This document shows positions 1-5,428 of a stretch of 5,428 nucleotides of DNA, in pieces (within the stretch, counting starts at the first letter, position 1; every line of letters starts with the position of its first letter). Where the stretch lies: NCBI GenBank assembly GCA_014379665.1, contig JACMLK010000140.1, positions 1 to 5,428 of the forward strand. Direction: 5' to 3'. Under the pieces are notes generated by a model. The model ran no database searches, was not told where the DNA came from, and saw nothing but the letters and a program-made list of their open reading frames with translations. This DNA is from Saprospiraceae bacterium. GTDB lineage: Bacteria > Bacteroidota > Bacteroidia > Chitinophagales > Saprospiraceae. The translations under genes and the position numbers were made by a program.

Positions 1-900
1 AAATATCTTCCGGAACCAGCACTAAGAAAATTGCCACTTCTTCAACTGTTCAATCTGGATAAGCTCAATCGTTTCGGAGACCCGCAACCTGACGGATATT
101 TTGATTATATTCCGGGAGTGACAGTTATAGAACGGAGCGGATCTGTGGTTTTTCCTGTGCTGGAGCCTTTTGGCAGTTATCTGGTAGATACTTTAAAAAA
201 TCTTGTAGATTCAACAACTTTGCTTAAATACAACTATCAACAACTGTACGATACAACCATCAGCATTGCACGTCAATCAGTTGAGAAAAACAAATTTGTG
301 ATGAGAGGAAAAGTTAAATCGACGTCAAATAATGGAGAAATACCTTTAGGCCCTTTCGTCCCTCAGGGATCAGTGCGGGTAACAGCTGGTGGAAAAACAC
401 TGGTTGAAGGTCAGGATTATGAAATTGATTATTCTCTCGGTCGTCTCAGGATAATAAATGAAGCCTATCTGGCTCAGGGAACACCAATTAATGTATCCTT
501 TGAAGACAATTCATTGTTCAGTCTCCAACAAAAAAACATGATGGGTATTCGGGCTGAGTATCAGTTTAATAAAAAATCAAGTTTGGGGCTTACCTATTTA
601 CGTTTGTCTGAAAGGCCGTTTACACAAAAAGTAAATCTTGGTGATGACCCGATAAATAACCGGATTTTTGGTCTCGATTACAATTATAACGATGAAGCTC
701 CGTGGGTTACCAAACTTATAGACAAACTGCCATTTTACAGCACAAGTGAAAAATCAAATATCAATCTGACAGCTGAAGCGGCCGGTATCTTACCGGGACA
801 CTCCAAAGCCATAAATACTGGTTTTGACGACACCGGTATAGCTAATATTGATGATTTTGAAGGCGCCATTACCAATCTGAATCTGGGGGGGTTTAATTCC
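1..900 (+). other. SprA N-proximal conserved region (residues 1-300)
   Basis: This part carries the opening family signature LLQLFNLDKLN followed by DPQPDGYFDY and VFPVLEPFG (residues 49-57). It continues through EKNKFVMRGK (95-104) and a compact beta repeat around VTAGGKTLVEGQDYEIDY (127-144), then NSLFSLQQK (170-178), ERPFTQKVN (204-212), IFGLDYNYN (222-230) and KLPFY (242-246). It ends at IDDFEG (283-288). The LxEGxDYxxDYxxGxxxI pattern is a typical short beta-hairpin unit of SprA and some other Bacteroidota surface proteins. Compared with the usual sequence after IDDFEG, which as I recall begins GSQ, this protein has GAITNLNLGG, a local departure. The region mixes barrel strands with large loops, and I cannot assign individual strands by eye. 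Confidence 0.8.
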
Positions 901-3900
901 AATCTTTGGACCTTATCAAGCACACCTGGTGAATTCCAAGAATCGTCTCTTGATAACAGCCTTACATATGGTGCTAACCGTGCAAAACTCAATTGGTATG
1001 TGCTTGATCTGGGCACTAGAAGAACTTCTGATGATAATTCAGATCCCTATACACGAATTATCCAACAAAACGAATTGTTTACCAACAGACAGGTTCAGCC
1101 GGGTCAACAACAATTATTTACTTTTGATCTTGGTTATTATCCATCAGAAAGAGGGCCGTATAATTTTGACAACGCTGAGGGAATTCCAGGTTACACAGCA
1201 GGATTTGACATCATTAACAATAAAATCCGTTTACGAAATCCTGAAACTAGATGGGGAGGCATCATGAGATATTTTCAGAATGCCGATTTCGAAGCTGCCA
1301 ACTATGAAAATATAGAATTCTGGATGTTGAACCCATTTATGAATCGAAGAGATGATGAACCTCATGACCCCAACGAAGAAGGAGAAATCGTTTTTAACCT
1401 AGGAAGTGTTTCCGAAGATATTATAAAAGATAATTTTTTGTTTTTTGAAAACGCCATTCCTACTACTCAAAGAAATGTACCTACCACCAATACGGCTTAC
1501 GGGAGAGCAACAGTTAGTATACCGCTGGTAAATGGTTTTGATCTGCAGGAAGGAAAAACACAGGATCTTGGGTTTGACGGGCTCAGTGATCCCGGCGAAC
1601 AATTAAAATATCAGTCATGGCTGATAGAAAATGGCGTAAATACGATTGATGAAGTTGCGCTTGACCCATCCAATGACAACTTTTTGTTTTTTAATGACCA
1701 ATCACTGAATAATGACCCCAATCTGCTCAGCAGGTTGAAAAAATATAACGGACCTCAGGGAAATGCTCCGCTTGACAACAGTAATACCAACGAATTTGTA
1801 AGGGGTAACCGGTTTCCTGATTCTGAAGATTTAAATAATAATAAATCTCTGGATCAATCGGAAGCTTATTATGAATACAGACTCAAAATTAAAATGTCCC
1901 TAGAAACTGATAGCAAAGGCAATCATTTGATGGATACCACTAATCTGGCATACTTCAGACAATCCACTATAGTTAAAGGGCCTAACAATACTGAAGAAAG
2001 GTGGTATCGCTTCCAAATACCCATTAATGCAGGTGTTCCAATCAATAACATAGCCGGATTCAGGTCCATCCAGTTTATGCGTATGTATATGACCAATTTT
2101 AAAACACCTAAAACCTTCAGACTGGCTGATTTTCAGCTACAGAGAAGCCAGTGGAGAAGGCAAAATCCAATCTGCAAGATAGATGGAGTAACTGATATAG
2201 ATTTTAACGTCGACGATGTTGGGATTGAAGAAAATTCAGGTAAATTACCATTCAATTACGTCACCCCTAAAGGAGTAGTTCGGACCCAGTCCTTCGGTAC
2301 GTTTGCCAACCTGTTGCAGGATGAAAAGTCAATGGTTTTAAAATTTAACAATCTTCCCAGAGACTGTGAAGTGAGTGTAACTAAACTTGCCCGCGTTAAT
2401 CTGGCACTTTATAAAAGATTACAGATGTTTGTTCATGCCGAGAAAGCTGTTGCCAGTAAGGTGCCGATCAATCATAGAGATCTGGCTATTTTTGTCAGGG
2501 TTGGTAAGGATTTTATCAACAACTATTACGAATATGAATTGCCCTTAACCATGTCCGTTGATTCGTTGGGTCAAAAACAGGATAATGTCTGGCCGGATAA
2601 AAATTATATAAATTTCCCTCTGGACAGTCTTCTTGAACTCAAAAGAAAAAGGATTACTGAAAATATTCCGGTTAGTGATATCATAGAAATGACCATAAAT
2701 CCGGAAAAAGGAGACAAAGTCAAAATGAAAGGAAACCCATCTTTGGGGGTGGTTAAGGTTTTTCAGGTAGGTGTGCGAAATATTTCTACCGGTCAGGAAG
2801 CTTTGCAGGGTGAAGTCTGGATAAATGAACTTCGGGTTACGGGTTTTGAGGAGTCCGGTGGTATTGCTGCACAGGCCAAAATTCAGATTCAAATGGCTGA
2901 TCTGGGAGAATTGAATCTTGCTGGTAATTATAGTAGTATTGGTTTCGGCGCGTTGGACAAACGTCTTTTAGAGAGAAACAGAGAAGAAACGGTTACTTAT
3001 GATATTGCTGCCAATATTGATGCCGGCAAAATTTTGCCGAAAGGTCTTAAATTGACTGTACCTGTATATGCTCAATACCAAAAAACATATATTACACCGC
3101 AATTTGATCCGTTTGATCAGGATCTGGAAGTAAAAGAAAAATTAGCACTTATACAGGATGCAACTGAACGGGAAAATGTCAAAGACCGCTCCCGTGAAGT
3201 ACTCACTATTAAAACATTTAACCTTACAAATATTAAAACTCAGGCCGGAGGAACAGGTAAGCCATGGTCGCCATCCAACCTTACGGCATCTTATGCGTTT
3301 ACTGAAAATACCAAATCTGATCCAATAATAAAAGAAGATAAATCCATCCAGCAAAGTCTAGGGATAGATTATGTGTACACACGGAAGACGACCTATATTG
3401 AACCCTTGAAATTTATTAAGGTCAAATCATTAAAAATCCTTTCTGAATTTAATTTTAGTCTCCTTCCAAACAACTTTTCTTTTACAAGCCGGATGATTCG
3501 TCTGAACAATTCAAGGACATTCAGACTTCCTGATGTACCCGTATTCAGATTTGATGATCAACGCTTCAATTGGGAAAGAAATTATGTAGTGGATTGGGAC
3601 CTGACAAAATCATTGAGGTTTAATTTTAGGGCCAACAGTACCTCCATTATAGATCAGGTACGTCAGTCAGGGATAGCGGACACAGCCGAAGATAGGGACT
3701 GGTTTGATGAACTTGGAAATAATGTTACCCAAAACGTCATAGATGACCCTACTTATCCAACCTCCTACAGAAACAGAAATATTAAAAAACTTGGAAGAAG
3801 TAAAAATTATGCCCATAACGTCTCACTAAACTATAAGATTCCGTTTAAGAATATTCCTTTGCTTGACTGGATAACAGCCGGTGCAGATTATAAAGCAGAT

Positions 3901-5428
3901 TATGCCTGGGATGGCGGTAGTTTGATTACTATTGACAATATTCCGCAGGCAGATGGCACCATTGGAACACCCTTGGGAAATACGATCAGAAATGGTCAGA
4001 ATGCAGGTATAAATGTCACTTTTAGTTTTGACAAGCTCTATGCATATTCGGGCTATCTAAAATCCATAGAAACCGGGAAAGCCCCAAGAGCGGCCAGAAA
4101 TTCAAAAGATGCTCCTTCGCGCAATCGAAATGCACAAACATCCAAGGGAAAGGAAGACGAACAACTTAAGGAAACAGATGGTAAAAAAGAAGAAACCGAA
4201 AGTGATAAAAATGACAAAGTGAAAGAAAGCAAACCTCGCGATCCGTCTATAATCGAGAGGATTCTGATACGTCCGTTAATGATGATAAGATCCTTAAAAT
4301 TCAATTATAAGGAGGAAAGATCCACGATAATACCCGGCTTTATGCCACAATCAAAACTGCTTGGACAAAGTGAAGGATTTGCCTCCCCGGGTTGGAATTT
4401 TATCTCTGGGATCCAGCCAAACATCGTCGGAGAAAATAACTGGTTAATCAGAAATCAAAGTTGGTTCAATAACAGTCCGGCTTTTAATGATGCGCTATCA
4501 CAAACAAAAAGACAAACATTAGATGTCAAATTATTAGTGGAACCTTTTAAAGACTTTAGTATTGATATTAGCTTTAAGAGAAATTACTCGGAAAATCATA
4601 CCGAAGTGTTCCGATTTAAAGAAATGATTACAGCCGGAGATACAGTTCATAAATTTCTGCAACTTGCCAAATACGATGTTGGTTCTTTTGATGCATCATA
4701 TTTTGCGTTAAATACTTTGTTTGACAATAGTTTTGATTTATATAACCGATTCAAACTTAACAGGGAGATCATCTCACGGAGATTGCCCAATGTTGAAAAT
4801 CCGGGACTTCATCCATCTGATCCATCTTATGTTTCAGGATATGGGCCTTCACAAAATAGTGTAACTGTTCCTGCCTTTATTGCCGCATATACCAATCGTT
4901 CTGCATTTGATATAGAACTGGATCAGCAAAAAGTTTTTTCTAAAAGCAGTTTTATTCCAAAACCAAACTGGCAGGTAAATTATAATGGCCTTTCGCGATT
5001 AAAGATGTTTAAGGACATTTTTTCAAACATTACCATCAAACACGGCTATTCTTCAACAGTTCGTGTGAGCAATTTTCAAACTTCACCAAATTACAATTCG
5101 ACGGATCCGTTTTTGGAAGTTTCTCCCAATAATAATTATTTTTCAAGAATTGAAATTCCAACCGTGAGCATACAGGAACAATTCGTTCCCGTTCTTGGAA
5201 TTAGTGTGAAAACGATAAAGGATATGAAATTTGATTTTGAATATAAAGTGACCCGCAATCTGGAACTTGGCTATACTCAGCTGAGAGAAAACAAAAGTAA
5301 GGAAATAACATTCGGTGCCGGATACATTATAAAAGATTTTAAAATGTTCGGCAAGAAAAAGAAAGCCAAAAAGAAAAAAACTCCTGAGGCAGAACCGGAG
5401 CCTGATCCATCACCAAAAGCTAACAATA
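1..5428 (+). CDS. sprA: SprA/Sov-family T9SS outer-membrane translocon, internal fragment lacking both ends
   Basis: SprA forms the outer-membrane pore through which the type IX secretion system exports proteins with C-terminal sorting domains. In Flavobacterium johnsoniae its structure is a 36-strand single-chain barrel with a lateral opening, seen bound either to PorV or to a plug protein; mutants lose secretion and gliding. Here frame 1 is open for 1,809 codons with no stop. Family blocks occur in the expected order: LLQLFNLDKLN (residues 13-23), VTAGG (127-131), IDDFEG (283-288), RAKLNWYV (327-334), YYPSERGPYNF (379-389), GEIVFNLG (461-468), QDLGFDGLSD (521-530), YKRLQMFVHAE (804-814), NYYEYELPL (841-849), EVWINELRVTGF (938-949), FDKLY (1343-1347), VPAFIAAYT (1623-1631) and PNWQVNYNGL (1655-1664). 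Family members have about 2,400-2,500 residues, so both ends are missing because of the window edges, not through gene decay. No frameshift or internal stop is seen. Neighbouring genes, promoter and start codon are not visible. The identification is from recalled family sequence and is very likely right. Confidence 0.96.
901..2145 (+). other. SprA central soluble-type region (residues 301-715)
   Basis: This segment lacks the regular alternating strand pattern of a barrel wall and is rich in Asp, Asn, Pro and Trp, which suggests a folded domain outside the membrane plane. In the known SprA structure a large cap sits over the extracellular side of the pore, and this segment may contribute to it; that assignment is an inference. 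Conserved blocks are RAKLNWYV (327-334), YYPSERGPYNF (379-389), TRWGGIMR (416-423), GEIVFNLGSVSEDIIKDN (461-478), QDLGFDGLSD (521-530), YYEYRLKI (623-630), WYRFQIPI (668-675) and FRSIQFMRMYMTNF (687-700). An EF-hand-like loop lies at residues 610-621. There is no sign of a break: block order and spacing look normal for the family. Confidence 0.7.
1828..1863 (+). other. EF-hand-like acidic loop in SprA (residues 610-621)
   Basis: Twelve residues, DLNNNKSLDQSE, fit the EF-hand or dockerin calcium-loop spacing. Asp, Asn, Asn, Ser and Asp stand at loop positions 1, 3, 5, 7 and 9, Leu at position 8 and Glu at position 12. The usual glycine at position 6 is replaced by lysine. The motif follows PDSE (606-609) and precedes YYEYRL (623-628), a conserved place in the SprA family. 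Calcium binding is inferred from pattern only. There are no flanking helices typical of a true EF-hand, so it may be only an acidic turn. Confidence 0.45.
2146..2880 (+). other. SprA signature block (residues 716-960)
   Basis: This is the most family-specific stretch in the window. It contains QWRR (717-720), IEENSGKLPFNYVTPKGVV (742-760), YKRLQMFVHAE (804-814), NYYEYELPL (841-849), VWPDKNYINFPL (863-874), KGNPSLGVVKV (910-920), VGVRN (923-927) and EVWINELRVTGFEESGG (938-954). Such blocks are shared by SprA proteins from distant Bacteroidota, which is the main reason for the confident name. The only two cysteines in the translated fragment, C725 and C789, fall here. The stretch between residues 761 and 803 departs more from the sequence I recall for other members than its flanks do. 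Confidence 0.8.
2881..4068 (+). other. SprA beta-barrel section before the linker (residues 961-1356)
   Basis: The segment is dominated by alternating polar and hydrophobic residues ending in aromatics, as in transmembrane beta strands. Examples are SLKILSEFNFSLLPNNFSFTS (split as residues 1143-1151 and 1152-1163) and LTKSLRFNFRANST (1201-1214). Family anchors are MADLGELNLAGNYSS (965-979), GFGALDKRLLERNREE (981-996), PWSPSNLTASYAFTE (1088-1102), the strand-turn PFKNIPLLDW (1281-1290), YAWDGG (1301-1306), GNTIRNGQNAGINVTF (1326-1341) and FDKLY (1343-1347). This section should supply many barrel-wall strands, joined by short turns and by long hydrophilic loops such as residues 1221-1265. Exact strand limits cannot be fixed by eye. 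Confidence 0.7.
4069..4248 (+). other. Charged low-complexity linker within SprA (residues 1357-1416)
   Basis: Between the FDKLY anchor and the next barrel strand the protein becomes hydrophilic and loses hydrophobic periodicity. Residues 1361-1380 are basic (five Arg/Lys against one Asp). Residues 1381-1411 are mixed: nine Lys and eleven Asp/Glu, so 20 of 31 residues are charged, with almost no aliphatics. This looks like a disordered loop. Other SprA proteins, as I recall, also carry a variable charged insert at this place, so it is probably a normal length-variable loop of this member. Its side of the membrane is not shown by the sequence; periplasmic placement is a guess. Confidence 0.75.
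4249..5340 (+). other. SprA C-proximal beta-barrel section (residues 1417-1780)
   Basis: Barrel-type sequence resumes at RILIRPLMMIRSLKFNYKEE (1420-1439). Recognisable family anchors follow: IPGFMPQSKLLG (1444-1455), ASPGWNFISGIQP (1461-1473), WLIRNQSWFNN (1481-1491), GSFDASYFALNTLF (1561-1574), SRRLPN (1592-1597), GYGPSQNSVTVPAFIAAYT (1613-1631), PKPNWQVNYNGLSRL (1653-1667), HGYSSTVRVSNF (1681-1692), IQEQFVPVLGI (1724-1734) and FGAGYIIKDF (1771-1780). Repeated strand-length segments ending in aromatic residues agree with the second half of the 36-strand barrel. The barrel should close with further strands beyond the window. Confidence 0.75.
5341..5428 (+). other. Lysine tract and Pro/Glu-rich loop near the SprA C terminus (residues 1781-1809, cut by window edge)
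   Basis: After the strand ending FGAGYIIKDF comes KMFG, then two runs of four lysines separated by one alanine (residues 1785-1793), then a Pro/Glu/Asp-rich stretch TPEAEPEPDPSP (1794-1805). In relatives this place is, as I recall, a turn between two of the last barrel strands and often contains a few lysines. Here it looks expanded into a disordered loop. The coding strand is strongly A-rich here and includes a run of seven A at 5374-5380. The reading frame continues sensibly after this run, so there is no evidence of a frameshift. Confidence 0.7.

Noticed and set aside
929..1267. Open frame on the + strand in frame 2 (about 112 codons)
   Set aside because: It lies wholly inside the SprA frame, in a stretch with strongly conserved SprA motifs (RAKLNWYV, YYPSERGPYNF). 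Its own translation shows no recognisable domain.
2545..2892. Open frame on the - strand (about 115 codons)
   Set aside because: It is antisense to the best conserved SprA block, and its Phe/Ile-rich translation looks like a reverse-complement shadow. The other short minus-strand frames at 735-1016, 1399-1602 and 3142-3354 fail for the same reason.
4053..4304. Minus-strand open frame with a Ser/Leu/Phe-rich, membrane-like translation
   Set aside because: It is simply the reverse complement of the Lys/Glu/Asp-rich linker; reverse complements of AAA/GAA codons read as Phe, Leu and Ser codons.
4309..4316. AAGGAGGA, a perfect Shine-Dalgarno-like sequence
   Set aside because: The next ATG (4342) is too far downstream and is an internal methionine of SprA. 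Bacteroidota rarely depend on such sites, and nothing suggests an internal start.
5374..5380. Run of seven A as a possible programmed frameshift site
   Set aside because: The codon phase is AAG AAA AAA ACT, which does not match the standard -1 slippery heptamer phase (X XXY YYZ). The zero frame continues with plausible protein to the window edge.
1..5428. Search for tandem repeats, CRISPR-like arrays, tRNA genes, insertion sequence ends and terminator hairpins
   Set aside because: Nothing convincing was seen by eye on either strand, and the whole window is coding. Subtle dispersed inverted repeats could be missed without computation.

Overview
The window lies entirely inside one very large protein-coding gene read on the + strand. 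Frame 1 is open from the first base to the last: 1,809 complete codons plus one base, with no stop codon. There is no start codon context at the left edge and no stop at the right edge. The translation is recognisable along its whole length as SprA (called Sov in Porphyromonas), the giant outer-membrane beta-barrel translocon of the type IX secretion system (T9SS). In gliding Bacteroidota it is also needed to put motility adhesins on the surface. I identified it from many family blocks in the expected order, recalled from memory and not from a database search.

T9SS and SprA are confined to the Bacteroidota (Fibrobacterota-Chlorobiota-Bacteroidota group), so the source is a member of that phylum. 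The AT-rich composition and the Asn/Lys/Ile-rich protein agree with this. The sequence alone does not give the family or genus. Known full-length proteins have about 2,400-2,500 residues, so roughly 400-500 N-terminal residues (including the signal peptide) and roughly 150-200 C-terminal residues should lie outside the window.

Layout by translated residue (residue n covers bases 3n-2 to 3n): residues 1-300 hold the N-terminal conserved part, including LLQLFNLDKLN, VTAGG, ERPFTQK and IDDFEG. Residues 301-715 are a large conserved, probably non-membrane section (RAKLNWYV, YYPSERGPYNF, GEIVFNLG, QDLGFDGLSD and an EF-hand-like loop). Residues 716-960 hold the most recognisable block (YKRLQMFVHAE, NYYEYELPL, KGNPSLG, EVWINELRVTGF). 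Residues 961-1356 are beta-strand-rich barrel sequence. Residues 1357-1416 are a charged, probably disordered linker. Residues 1417-1780 are further barrel sequence, and residues 1781-1809 are a lysine tract followed by a Pro/Glu segment.

There are no intergenic bases, RNA genes, mobile elements, CRISPR arrays or credible promoters. All other open frames are overlaps of this gene. I see no undescribed multi-gene system here. The points worth a second look are within the protein: a calcium-loop-like motif, two low-complexity charged insertions, a sparse cysteine pair and a G7 homopolymer.
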